64,000 nt of DNA. It comes from JBBQXK01 sp052387255 (GTDB lineage Bacteria > Pseudomonadota > Alphaproteobacteria > Rhodobacterales > Rhodobacteraceae). Shown in pieces: positions 33,124 to 41,471 of this stretch. Each line of letters starts with the position of its first letter. Positions within the stretch are counted from its first letter, which is position 1. Position numbers and translations under genes: made by a program. The stretch spans positions 5,738-69,737 of the forward strand of contig JBQTJI010000081.1 of NCBI GenBank assembly GCA_052387255.1, read 5' to 3'. A model generated the notes under the pieces. That model was not told where the DNA came from, ran no database searches, and was given only the letters and a program-made list of their open reading frames with translations.

Positions 33124-34526
33124 GCCGCCTGCCCCATCAGCCGCCCCGGCAGCGCGTTGGCCCAGGCGCTGATCGTGCCTGCGCCGAGACAGACCACCAT
33201 GTCGCCGGGGCGGGCCTGCTCGCGGACCAAACGCTCCAGATCATCCTCGGACAGGATGGCGCGGGCGTGGCGGTGGCCGTGGGCGATCAGGCCCGCCACC
33301 AGATCGTCGCGCGTGGCACCGGGAATGGGGTCTTCGCCGGCCGCATAGACCTCGGCGATGGCCACCACGTCGGCCTCGTTGAAGCAGGTGCAGAAGTCGT
33401 CGAAGAGGTGCGACAGGCGGGTATAGCGGTGCGGCTGGTGGATGGCGATGACGCGGCCCTTGGTCGCCTGGCGGGCGGCGCGCAGGACGGCGGCAATCTC
33501 GACCGGGTGGTGGCCGTAGTCGTCGATGATCGTCACACCGCGCCAGTCGCCGACCTTGGTGAAGCGGCGGTTGACGCCTGCGAAACCGGCCAGCGCGTCC
33601 CGGATTTCGTCGCGTTTCATGCCCAGATGGCGGGCGACGGCGACGGCGGCCAGCGCGTTCGACACGTTGTGGTCGCCAGGCATCGGCAGGGTGCAGTTCT
33701 CGATGATCGCGCCCTCCTCGTTCTGCAGGAGGATGTCGAAATGCGGCATCCCGCCTTCGTACCGCAGGTTGACCGCCCGCACGTCGGCCTGGGTGTTGAA
33801 GCCGAAGGTCACGACGCGGCGGTCGGTGATGCGGCCGACCAGGGCCTGCACCTCGGGGTGGTCGGTGCAGCACACGGCCAAGCCGTAGAAGGGGATGTTC
33901 GAGACGAAATCGAGGAAGCCACGGCGCAGGGCGTCGAAGGTGCCCCAGTGTTCCATATGTTCGGGGTCAATGTTCGTCACGATGGCGATGGTGGCGGGCA
34001 GGCGGTTGAAGGACCCGTCGCTCTCGTCCGCCTCGACCACCATCCATTCCCCTGCCCCGGCGCGCGCGTTGGACCCGTAGGCATGGATCACCCCGCCGTT
34101 GATCACGGTCGGATCGAAGCCGCCCTTGTCCAAGAGGGTCGCGACCATCGTGGTGGTGGTGGTCTTGCCATGGGTGCCCGCGATGGCGATGTTCGAGCGC
34201 AGGCGCATCAGTTCGGCCAGCATCTCGGCCCGGCGCACCACGGGCAGCTTGCGGCGGCGCGCCTCTTCCAGTTCGGGGTTGCCCTTCTTGATGGCACTGG
34301 AGACGACCACCACCGCCGCCTGCCCGATGTTGGCGGCAGATTGCCCCTCGAACACCTGCGCGCCGAGTTTCATCAGCCGGTCGGTGATCTTGGACGCCTT
34401 GGCGTCGGACCCCTGCACGCGGTAGCCAAGCGTCATCAGCACCTCGGCGATGCCGGACATGCCGATGCCGCCGATGCCGATGAAATGGATGGGGCCGAGT
34501 TCGAGGGGCAGTTTGGTGGCGTTCAT
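33120..34526 (-). CDS. murC: UDP-N-acetylmuramate--L-alanine ligase
   Basis: A 468-residue Mur ligase catalysing the first amino-acid addition to UDP-MurNAc. It carries IHFIGIGGIGMSGIAEVL at the N-terminus, the ATP loop IAGTHGKTTTTTMVATLL, EADESDGSFNRL, TNIDPEHMEHWG and DDYGHHPVEIAAVL. Start and stop overlap murG and the following small gene by four bases each, showing tight coupling in the order ftsW-murG-murC. The transcript runs towards lower coordinates. The family is unambiguous. Confidence 0.96.
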   Translation of the reverse strand: MNATKLPLELGPIHFIGIGGIGMSGIAEVLMTLGYRVQGSDAKASKITDRLMKLGAQVFEGQSAANIGQAAVVVVSSAIKKGNPELEEARRRKLPVVRRAEMLAELMRLRSNIAIAGTHGKTTTTTMVATLLDKGGFDPTVINGGVIHAYGSNARAGAGEWMVVEADESDGSFNRLPATIAIVTNIDPEHMEHWGTFDALRRGFLDFVSNIPFYGLAVCCTDHPEVQALVGRITDRRVVTFGFNTQADVRAVNLRYEGGMPHFDILLQNEEGAIIENCTLPMPGDHNVSNALAAVAVARHLGMKRDEIRDALAGFAGVNRRFTKVGDWRGVTIIDDYGHHPVEIAAVLRAARQATKGRVIAIHQPHRYTRLSHLFDDFCTCFNEADVVAIAEVYAAGEDPIPGATRDDLVAGLIAHGHRHARAILSEDDLERLVREQARPGDMVVCLGAGTISAWANALPGRLMGQAA

Positions 34527-35617
34527 GGGCGGGTTCCGGCAAGGGACAGGACAAGGGCGACCAGGCGGTCGGTCGCGTCGGGGCGGGACAGCGACAGGGC
34601 ATTCGCGGCCATCCGTGACGCAGCCTCGGGTTGTGTCAGGATCGCGGCGATGTGGCCCGAAAGCGTGCTTTCGTCAAGCGCCGATTCGGGGATGACGACG
34701 GCGGCCTGCCCTTCGGCCAGGCCACGGGCGTTGGCGGCCTGGTGGTCGGCGGCGGCGGCGGCATAGGGGATCAGGATGGCGGGGCGGCCGATCACGCTGA
34801 TGTCGGCGATGGAAGACGCGCCGGCGCGGCTGATCACCAATTGCGCCTCGGACAGGCGGCGGGGGATGTCGGTGAAGAAGGGTTCGACCTCGGCCGCGAT
34901 GCCTGCGGCGGCGTAGGTGTCGGCGACGGTCGTGGCATCCTCGGCGCGGGCCTGGTGGGCGACGCGCAGGTTGCGGCGCAGGGTGTCGGGCAGGGCGGCG
35001 ACGGCGGCGGGCACCACGCGCGACAGGATCTGCGCGCCCTGGCTGCCGCCGATGACGACCAGCGACATCGGGTAATCGCCGGGGGGGATGTAGCCCGCGC
35101 CCGCCCGGTCCAGCACGGCGCGGCGCACCGGGTTGCCGGTGTGTTTGGCCTTTGCGCCTTCGGGGACAACCGTGGGCCAGGTGCCGCAGGCGACGAGGGC
35201 CACGCGGCGCGCGAAGATGCGGTTGACGCGGCCAAGGATGCCGTTCTGTTCGTGGATCATGCGCGGCAGGCGCAGCAGGGTGGCCGCCGCCAGCGCCGGG
35301 ATCGAGGGGTAGCCGCCAAAGCCCACCACCACCGCCGGGCGGTCGCGCAGCATGCGCGCCGTGGCCGCGATGGCCCCGCCCGCGATGCGGAAGGGGACGA
35401 GCGCACGGGCCAGGATGCCACCCCGCGCAAAGGTGGCCGAGGCCACCTGTTCCACCTGCACGACATGGGGAAAGCCGCCCGTGTAGCGCGCGCCCCGCGC
35501 GTCGGTCGAGAGCTTCACCCGCCAGCCCAAGCGCACCATCGCCTCGGCCAGCGCCTGGGCGGGGAACATGTGGCCCCCCGTGCCGCCCGCGGCGATGAGC
35601 AGAAGCGGCCCGGTCAT
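34523..35617 (-). CDS. murG: Lipid II synthase MurG (N-acetylglucosaminyl transferase)
   Basis: A 364-residue GT28 glycosyltransferase that adds GlcNAc from UDP-GlcNAc to lipid I at the inner face of the membrane. It has the first glycine-rich loop GGTGGHMFPAQALAEAM, VVGFGGYPSIPALAAA, the second loop VIGGSQGAQILS and the UDP-binding ISRAGASSIADISVIGRP followed by AAADHQAANA. Four-base overlaps join it to ftsW and murC. Length is normal for the family. Confidence 0.96.
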   Translation of the reverse strand: MTGPLLLIAAGGTGGHMFPAQALAEAMVRLGWRVKLSTDARGARYTGGFPHVVQVEQVASATFARGGILARALVPFRIAGGAIAATARMLRDRPAVVVGFGGYPSIPALAAATLLRLPRMIHEQNGILGRVNRIFARRVALVACGTWPTVVPEGAKAKHTGNPVRRAVLDRAGAGYIPPGDYPMSLVVIGGSQGAQILSRVVPAAVAALPDTLRRNLRVAHQARAEDATTVADTYAAAGIAAEVEPFFTDIPRRLSEAQLVISRAGASSIADISVIGRPAILIPYAAAAADHQAANARGLAEGQAAVVIPESALDESTLSGHIAAILTQPEAASRMAANALSLSRPDATDRLVALVLSLAGTRP

Positions 35618-36780
35618 CCGCGCGTCCGGCGGAAGACGTCGCCGATCTGGCCCTGGGGGCGCACGCGCGTCAGCGCCAGCAGGAAGCCCACGGTGATCCC
35701 GGCGGCGATGACGGACGATCCGCCATAGCTGATGAAGGGCAGGGTCATGCCCTTGGCGGGCAGCAGGCGCACCGCGACGCCCATGTTGATCATCGCCTGC
35801 ACGCCGAAGATGCAGGCCAGCCCCGCGCCCGACAGGCGGATGAAGGGGTCACGCTCGCGGATCAGCCGGAACAGCGAGCGCACGACGATCACGCCGTAGA
35901 GCGCCAGGATCGCCAAGACCAGGATCAGGCCGTATTCCTCGGCCGCGACGGCGATGATGAAATCGGTGTGGGCGTCGGGCAGCGACCATTTCACCTGCCC
36001 CTCGCCCACGCCGACGCCGAAGAACCCGCCCTCCTGGATGGCGTTGGTGGCATAGCCGATCTGGCTGCGCGGGTCGATGTCGGGCGACAGGTAGCCGTCG
36101 ATCCGCTTGGCGAGGTATTCATAGTTGCTGTAGGCAGCGAAGCCGCCCGCCACGACCGCCCCGCCAACGCCCAGCAGCAGGACGATCGGGGCGCCGGCCA
36201 CGAAATAGATCACGCCCCAGCCGAACAGCACCAGCAGGGTCTGTCCGAAATCGGGCTGCATCGCCAGAAGCGTCACCACGACGAGCAGCAGCGCGAAGGA
36301 ACAGCGTCGCCCCGGCGGGCCGTTCGCCTCAAGGCCCGCAGCCATCAGCCAGGCCGTGACCAGCATGAACCCGGGCTTCATGAATTCGGACGGCTGTACC
36401 GAGGCGAAGCCGAGCGAAAACCACCGCACCGCGCCCTTGCCGTAGTCGGTTCCCAGAAACGGCAGCGCGACGAGCGACGCCAGGGTGCAGAGGAACAGAA
36501 CGACACCGATCCTGCGCACCAGTGCCGGCGAGGCCATCGACAGCGCGACCATGACCACCAGCGCGACCCCGCCGAAGAACGCCTGGCGCTGCACGTAATA
36601 GAACGGCTCCAGCCCGTTGCGCTGCGCCAGGGGCACCGAGGCGGCGAGACCCAGAAGGATGCCCGTGGCGAAAAGGCCGAAGACAGCGGTCATCGACCAG
36701 CGGTCGATGGTGCGCCACCAACGGGGAAGAACCGGCTCGGACACCCGTCCGGGCATCGAGCCATAGACCATCTCGGTCAT
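35614..36780 (-). CDS. ftsW: SEDS-family septal glycosyltransferase FtsW
   Basis: A 388-residue SEDS protein with about ten membrane helices. Recognisable parts are GFASVQPSEFMKPGFML, AMQPDFGQTLLVLFGWGV, the extracytoplasmic SLPDAHTDFIIAVAAEEYG loop holding the catalytic aspartate, and LPFISYGGSSVIAAGITVG. FtsW polymerises lipid II at the division septum with a class B PBP. The start at 36780 (MTEMVYGSMPG) is favoured; the ORF upstream to 37251 is shadow of the META gene. It is first in the ftsW-murG-murC group; mraY and murF are not upstream as usually found. Confidence 0.93.
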   Translation of the reverse strand: MTEMVYGSMPGRVSEPVLPRWWRTIDRWSMTAVFGLFATGILLGLAASVPLAQRNGLEPFYYVQRQAFFGGVALVVMVALSMASPALVRRIGVVLFLCTLASLVALPFLGTDYGKGAVRWFSLGFASVQPSEFMKPGFMLVTAWLMAAGLEANGPPGRRCSFALLLVVVTLLAMQPDFGQTLLVLFGWGVIYFVAGAPIVLLLGVGGAVVAGGFAAYSNYEYLAKRIDGYLSPDIDPRSQIGYATNAIQEGGFFGVGVGEGQVKWSLPDAHTDFIIAVAAEEYGLILVLAILALYGVIVVRSLFRLIRERDPFIRLSGAGLACIFGVQAMINMGVAVRLLPAKGMTLPFISYGGSSVIAAGITVGFLLALTRVRPQGQIGDVFRRTRG

Positions 36781-36985
36781 GGGGTGGTCCGCCTGATGTT
36801 GCCTGCTCTGCCTTTGGATCGCCCGGGTTGTCCCCGGGTCTGCGGGGAAGAGTAGCGAAGATCGGGGACTCTGGCCAGAGAAAAGCAAAGGCCGCCGCCC
36901 GCAGATTTCGGCCCGTGCGGGGGGCGTTGACGGGGCCGGCCGCTTGGCCGACACTCGCGCTGTCCGCAACCCGAGGATGCGCCCG

Positions 36986-37462
36986 ATGTCCCGCCTTGCG
37001 CTTCTGGCCCTGGCTGCCACCCTGGCCCTGACCGCCACCCTGGCCCTGCCCGCCACCCTGGCCCTGCCCGCCGGGGCCGCCCCGCCCTTCCCCCGCCCCG
37101 CCCCGCGCGACCGGATGGTCCCGGTGCAGGGCATGGTCCTGCCCGAGGGGGTCTGGGCGGTCACCGAGATCATGGGCGCGGCGGTGCCGACGGGGATCGG
37201 GGTCACGATGGAATTCGTCGATGGCCAGATCACCGGGCGGTCGGGCTGCAACCGCTATGGTGCCAGGGTGACAGTGGCGGGCGAGGGGCTGGCCATCGGT
37301 CCGGTGCGGGCGACGAAGATGGCCTGCGCGGATGACGCGATGTCCACCGAAAGGGCGTTTTTCGACGCGATTGCCGCGACCGACCGCTTTGCGGCGGCAG
37401 AGGGGACGCTGACGCTTTTCGCAGGCCAGGTGCCGCTGGTGCGGGCCGTGCCCGCTCAGTAG
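36986..37462 (+). CDS. Secreted META-domain protein
   Basis: A 158-residue exported protein. The signal peptide is extended by three 18-base tandem repeats and ends near PAGAA. The mature part is a META/HslJ-like domain: GVWAVTEIMG, VTMEFVDGQITGRSGCNRYGA, RATKMACADDAMSTERAFFDAI and LTLFAG. META-domain lipoproteins such as HslJ are linked to heat or antibiotic tolerance, but no reaction is known. GAGG lies eight bases before the ATG at 36986; ATG 36977 is an alternative. Its 3' end overlaps the convergent SDR gene by seven bases. Confidence 0.8.
   Translation: MSRLALLALAATLALTATLALPATLALPAGAAPPFPRPAPRDRMVPVQGMVLPEGVWAVTEIMGAAVPTGIGVTMEFVDGQITGRSGCNRYGARVTVAGEGLAIGPVRATKMACADDAMSTERAFFDAIAATDRFAAAEGTLTLFAGQVPLVRAVPAQ
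37016..37069 (+). repeat. Three 18-base tandem repeats in a signal peptide
   Basis: Three in-frame units of GCCACCCTGGCCCTG(A/C)CC encode (ATLALT)(ATLALP)(ATLALP) in the hydrophobic core of the META protein's signal peptide. Units two and three are identical and the first differs by one base. Such repeats gain or lose units without breaking the frame. Confidence 0.9.
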
Positions 37463-38202
37463 GTCGCCCTCCCCCCCGACAGATCGAACGTCGCCCCCGT
37501 GGTGAAGGAATTCGCGCGGGTGCACATCCAGGCGATCATCTGGGCGGCCTCGTCCACCTCGAGGAACCGCCCGCGCGGAATCTTCGACAGCATGAAGTCG
37601 ATGTGGCTCTGCGCCATCTGGTCGAAGATGCGGGTGCGGGCGGCGGCGGGGGTGACGCAGTTCACCGCGATGTCCTGGGTGGCGTGTTCCTTGCCCAGGC
37701 TCTTGGTCAGCGCGATCACCCCGGCCTTGGACGCGGAGTAGGCCCCGGCGTTGGGGTTGCCCTCTTTCCCGGCGACGCTGGCGATGTTCACGATGCGCCC
37801 GTATCCGGCGGCCACCATCGCGGGCAGGACGGCCCGGCACGTGTGGAAGGTGCCGTGCAGGTTGACAGCGACGATCTTGTGGAACTCGGCCACCGGATAG
37901 TCCTTGACCGGCCCGTTCGACCCCGCGATGCCGGCGGAGTTCACCAGCACGTCGATGCGGCCATGCCGGGCCAGGGTGGCATCGGCCAGCGCCTGCACCG
38001 CATCGGCATCCGTCACGTCGATGCCCGCGCCCGTCGCCCGGTCACCCAGAGCACCTGCGGCCTCGGCGGCCAGCCGACCGTCCATGTCCCACAGGCAGAC
38101 CTGCGCGCCACTGCCATGCAGCACGCGCGCCACGGCCAGCCCGATGCCCTGCGCGCCGCCGGTCACGACGGCGACCTGGCCCTGAAGATCATAGGTGTTC
38201 AT
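37456..38202 (-). CDS. Short-chain dehydrogenase, sugar-acid type
   Basis: A 248-residue classical SDR: VVTGGAQGIGLAVARVL, an acidic LWDMDG after strand two (favours NAD), NSAGIAG, and catalytic NIASVAGKEGNPNAGAYSASK. The C-terminal FTTGATFDLSGGRATY is the usual end. It lies last in an SDR-FAH-SDR trio with ATGA overlap to the FAH gene, so it probably acts on the same pathway, for instance oxidising a 2-keto-3-deoxy sugar acid. The exact substrate is not deducible. It ends seven bases inside the convergent META gene. Confidence 0.82.
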   Translation of the reverse strand: MNTYDLQGQVAVVTGGAQGIGLAVARVLHGSGAQVCLWDMDGRLAAEAAGALGDRATGAGIDVTDADAVQALADATLARHGRIDVLVNSAGIAGSNGPVKDYPVAEFHKIVAVNLHGTFHTCRAVLPAMVAAGYGRIVNIASVAGKEGNPNAGAYSASKAGVIALTKSLGKEHATQDIAVNCVTPAAARTRIFDQMAQSHIDFMLSKIPRGRFLEVDEAAQMIAWMCTRANSFTTGATFDLSGGRATY

Positions 38203-39044
38203 GCGTCGGCCACCACGTCCTGGCGCTGTTGGCCCAGCCCCTCGATCCCCAGTTCCACCACGTCACCCGCGCGCAGAAACTTCGGCGGCTTCATCCCCGC
38301 GCCGACGCCGGGGGGTGTGCCTGTGCTGATCACGTCGCCCGGATGCAGGGTGAAGAACTGCGACAGATAGCTGACCAGATGCGCCACGCCGTAGACCATG
38401 GTCTTGGTCGACCCGTTCTGCATCGTCGCGCCGTTCACCGTCAGCCACATCCCCAGTCCCTGAGGATCGGGCACCTCGTCGCGCGTCACCAGCCAGGGGC
38501 CGATCTGGCCGAAGTTGTCGCAGCTTTTCCCCTTGGTCCACTGGCCCGAGCGTTCGTGCTGGAAGGACCGCTCGCTGACGTCGTTGGTCACGGCATAGCC
38601 CGCGACATGGGCCAGCGCGTCGGCCTGCGACACATACTTGGCCTTCGTGCCGATGATGACGGCCAGCTCGACCTCCCAGTCCATCTTTTCCGCCCCGCGC
38701 GGAATGACGATGGGATCATCGGGGCCGACGATGGCGCTGGTCGCCTTCATGAAGATGACGGGCTCTGGCGGCACCTGCATGCCCGATTCCTCGGCATGGT
38801 CGGCATAGTTCAGGCCGATGCAGATGAACTTGCCGGTGCCCGCGACGCAGGGGCCGATCCGCGCGCCCGCAGGCACGGCGGGCAGCGCGGCGGCGTCCAG
38901 GCCCCGCAGCATGGCCAGCCCCGTGTCGGACAGCACCGCGCCGCCGATGTCGGGCACGAGACCCGTCAGGTCGCGGGCAGTGCCGCCCGCGTCCAGCATC
39001 CCCGGCCGTTCGGCCCCCGCCGGCCCCCAGCGCAACAGTTTCAT
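38199..39044 (-). CDS. Fumarylacetoacetate hydrolase-family protein (2,4-diketo-3-deoxy-sugar-acid hydrolase type)
   Basis: A 281-residue FAH-family enzyme beginning MKLLRWGPAGAERPG. It has GKFICIGLNYADHAEESG, PVIFMKATSAIVGPDDP, metal-ligand glutamates in the MDWEVELAVIIG region, GYAVTNDVSERSFQ, and DVISTGTPPGVGAGMKPP. This pattern fits enzymes annotated as ureidoglycolate lyase or, biochemically in Xanthomonas, 2,4-diketo-3-deoxy-L-fuconate hydrolase, which cleaves to pyruvate plus lactate. SDR genes on both sides and a COG3618-type lactonase upstream support the sugar-acid reading. The start at 39044 is set by homology. Confidence 0.85.
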   Translation of the reverse strand: MKLLRWGPAGAERPGMLDAGGTARDLTGLVPDIGGAVLSDTGLAMLRGLDAAALPAVPAGARIGPCVAGTGKFICIGLNYADHAEESGMQVPPEPVIFMKATSAIVGPDDPIVIPRGAEKMDWEVELAVIIGTKAKYVSQADALAHVAGYAVTNDVSERSFQHERSGQWTKGKSCDNFGQIGPWLVTRDEVPDPQGLGMWLTVNGATMQNGSTKTMVYGVAHLVSYLSQFFTLHPGDVISTGTPPGVGAGMKPPKFLRAGDVVELGIEGLGQQRQDVVADA

Positions 39045-39057
39045 CGCAACGTCCCCC

Positions 39058-39801
39058 TCAGGTGTTCGCCCAGCCGCCATCGACCAGCATGTTCGCGCCA
39101 GTGGTAAAGGCACTTTCGTCGGATGCAAGATACACCGCCGCCGCCGCGACCTCGGCCGCCGTGCCCAGCCGGCCCGAGGGCTGGCGCGCGAGGAACAGCT
39201 TGCGCGCCTCGTCAAGGCCACCCAGCTTTTCGCCCAGCGCCTCCATCCGGGCGAACAGGCTGGGGCTTTCGATGGTGCCGGGGCAGATCGCGTTGCAGCG
39301 CACCCCTTGCGCCACGAAATCGGCGGCGATGGCCTTGGTCATGCCGATCACGCCCGCCTTGGTCGCGCCATAGACGAAACGGTTCGGCGCGGCCTGGATC
39401 GAACTGGCGGCACTGGCCACGTTGACGATGCTGCCGGCCCCCTTGGCCAGCATGCCGGGCAGGAAGGCGCGGGTGATGCGGTACATCGCGGTCATGTTCA
39501 GGTCGACGGAAAAGGCCCAGGCATCCTCGTCGCAGTCCAGGATCGTGCCGTGGGCGACGAACCCCGCGCAGTTGAACAGCACATCGACCGGCCCGACCTC
39601 GGCTGCCAGCGCCGCAACGGCGGCCCGGTCGCGCACGTCCAGTCTGTGCGTCTGCATCCCCGACAGCGTGGCCAGCAGCCCCTCGTTGATGTCGGTCGCG
39701 ATCACCTCGGCCCCCTCGCGCGCGAAAGCCTCGGCGGTTGCCCGCCCGATGCCTTGCCCCGCTGCCGTCAAGAAAGCGCGTTTCCCTTGTAGCCGTCCCA
39801 T
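39058..39801 (-). CDS. SDR, 2-keto-3-deoxy-L-fuconate dehydrogenase-like
   Basis: A 247-residue SDR opening MGRLQGKRAFLTAAGQGIG, with ATDINEG (acidic, NAD-favouring), DVLFNCAGFVAHGTILDCDE, NVASAASSIQAAPNRFVYGATK and QGVRCNAICPGTIESPSL. The AAGQGIG, NxAGFVHHGT and CPGT(I/V)xSPSL pattern is that of the DHRS6/BDH2 group, which includes 2-keto-3-deoxy-L-fuconate 4-dehydrogenase. With the FAH gene 13 bases downstream this makes an L-fuconate-type module plausible. GAGGG precedes the ATG at 39801. No fuconate dehydratase is seen in the window. Confidence 0.83.
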   Translation of the reverse strand: MGRLQGKRAFLTAAGQGIGRATAEAFAREGAEVIATDINEGLLATLSGMQTHRLDVRDRAAVAALAAEVGPVDVLFNCAGFVAHGTILDCDEDAWAFSVDLNMTAMYRITRAFLPGMLAKGAGSIVNVASAASSIQAAPNRFVYGATKAGVIGMTKAIAADFVAQGVRCNAICPGTIESPSLFARMEALGEKLGGLDEARKLFLARQPSGRLGTAAEVAAAAVYLASDESAFTTGANMLVDGGWANT

Positions 39802-39840
39802 CTGCCAACCCTCTTTCTTGCCGCCAAGGGGCCGTTTCCC

Positions 39841-39896
39841 CCTTTTTCTGTCCAAAAATATCCCACGGGGGGTGCGGGGGGTGTGAAACCCCCCGC
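39841..39896 (-). repeat. Dispersed GC-hairpin repeat, copy A
   Basis: Read on the minus strand: a hairpin with G6 and C6 arms around TTTCACA, then GCACCCCCCGTGGGATATTT and a GGACAGAAA tail. It lies between the SMP-30 fusion stop (39911) and the SDR start (39801). Nearly identical sequence is found in the opposite orientation at 46403-46450, with diverged copies at 44314-44375 and 63855-63904. Confidence 0.8.
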
Positions 39897-39910
39897 TTCT
39901 GCCCGCGCCG

Positions 39911-41467
39911 TCAGGACAGCGCTGTCAGAACCGCGTCCGTTGTGGTCACCAGCGCGACGTTCTGCAAGGCATAGTTGATGGATGCCCGGTGCCAATCGGC
40001 GTTCATCGTGCTGCAGCCATCCTCGGGGATGACCATGACATAGCCCTTGTCGGCCCCGGTGCGCGCGGTGTGCTCGATCGACATGTTGGTCCAGGCTCCG
40101 GTCTCGATCAGGATGTCACGGCCCGTGGCGCGCAGGATGGTTTCCAGTGTCGTCCCCTCCCACGCGCTCATCCGCATCTTCTCGACCACGAAATCGCCCG
40201 GTTCGACCTCGGCCCCCGGTGCCGGGGCCGCGCCCCAGGTGCCGCGCACCAGGGCGCTGTTGTCCACCACCCCCTCGAACAGCGGCGCGTTCAGCGTCAG
40301 GCCCGCCGCACCGGGGGGCACGACGAAATGGACATGGATGACCGGCACCCCCAGCGCACGGGCCTGGCGGGCCAGCCGCGCCACGTTGGCCAGCGCGTTC
40401 TGCTCGCGGCAATGCTGGGGCGACCCGCTGGCGGCAAAGGCCCCGCCGTCCATCACCACGTCGTTCTGCATGTCCTGGATGATCAGCGCGCAGCGCGCAG
40501 GGTCCAGCCGCAGGGCCCCCTGACCGGTCGCCCCGGCGGAGGCCGGGGCCCCGGTCGCGCCGGTGCGGCGCATGTAGGGCTCGCCGCGCGGTCCGACCTT
40601 GACGTCCACCGCGTAGACGCTGGTCGACGCACAGACATACAGCGTGCGCCAGTCGGCCCCGCCCCAGGCCAGGTTCGCCGGATGTTCGGGCACAGAGACC
40701 TTGCCGATCAGCGTGCCGTCCGGCGCATAGACCCAGACCCCCCCCGGCCCGGTGCACCATACGTTGCCCATCGCGTCGCATTTCATCCCGTCGGGCAGGC
40801 CCGACACCAGGCTGTCGCGGATGCCGCTGGCAAAGATGCGCCCGTCCTTCAGGGTGCCGTCCGGGGCCACGCGGAACACCCGGATGTTCGCCTGTTCGGT
40901 GTCGTTCACATAGAGCTTCGATTCGTCGGGGCAGAAGCACAGCCCGTTCGGCTGGGTGAACATGTAGCGGTCGACCATCAGCTCCGGCTGCCCGCCGGGG
41001 CGCAGCCGGTACACGCCCTGGAACCCCAGGTCGCGCGGCCGTTCCACCCCGTAATGCGGCATCCGCCCATACCAGGGGTCGCTGAACCAGATGCTGCCGT
41101 CCGACTTGACGACCACGTCGTTGGGGCTGTTCAGTTCGCGCCCCTCGAAGTGGCTGGCCAGCACCTCGCGCGACCCGTCGGGGCGGAAGCGGGCCAGCGT
41201 GCTGGTGGCGTGTTCGCAGGCGATCAGGTTCAGGTCGGCGTCATAGGTCAGGCCGTTGGCCTTGTGGGACGGTTTCATCACCTCGCGCACGCCCGCGCGG
41301 TCCAGGCGGCGGCGGGTGTCGGCGGGCATGTCGCTGAACAGAAGGTAGTGGTCCACCGGATGCCACACGGGGCCTTCGGTGAAGGTACAGCCATGCGCCA
41401 CCTGCCGCACGGGGGCGTGTTCGTCGATCAGGCGGCGGAAGGCGGGGTCGAGGGCCTGGTGCGCCAT
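39911..41467 (-). CDS. SMP-30/gluconolactonase domain fused to cysteine-hydrolase (isochorismatase) domain
   Basis: A 518-residue fusion. Residues 1 to about 305 are an SMP-30/LRE beta-propeller lactonase (CTFTEGPVWHPVDHYLLFSD, HKANGLTYD, LNSPNDVVVKSDGSIWFSDP, TQPNGLCFCPDE, SGLPDGMKCDAMGNVWCT). A Gly/Ala linker follows (TGATGAPASAGATGQG). From about 325 an isochorismatase-like domain runs to the end (ALIIQDMQNDVV with the Asp, VVEKMRMSAWEGT with the Lys, ETGAWTNMSIEHTAR). The residue at the usual nucleophilic Cys is Ser463. It would join lactone opening with amide or ester hydrolysis. No internal start or stop suggests two genes. It is followed by repeat A and the SDR. Confidence 0.83.
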   Translation of the reverse strand: MAHQALDPAFRRLIDEHAPVRQVAHGCTFTEGPVWHPVDHYLLFSDMPADTRRRLDRAGVREVMKPSHKANGLTYDADLNLIACEHATSTLARFRPDGSREVLASHFEGRELNSPNDVVVKSDGSIWFSDPWYGRMPHYGVERPRDLGFQGVYRLRPGGQPELMVDRYMFTQPNGLCFCPDESKLYVNDTEQANIRVFRVAPDGTLKDGRIFASGIRDSLVSGLPDGMKCDAMGNVWCTGPGGVWVYAPDGTLIGKVSVPEHPANLAWGGADWRTLYVCASTSVYAVDVKVGPRGEPYMRRTGATGAPASAGATGQGALRLDPARCALIIQDMQNDVVMDGGAFAASGSPQHCREQNALANVARLARQARALGVPVIHVHFVVPPGAAGLTLNAPLFEGVVDNSALVRGTWGAAPAPGAEVEPGDFVVEKMRMSAWEGTTLETILRATGRDILIETGAWTNMSIEHTARTGADKGYVMVIPEDGCSTMNADWHRASINYALQNVALVTTTDAVLTALS

Positions 41468-41471
41468 GGCA

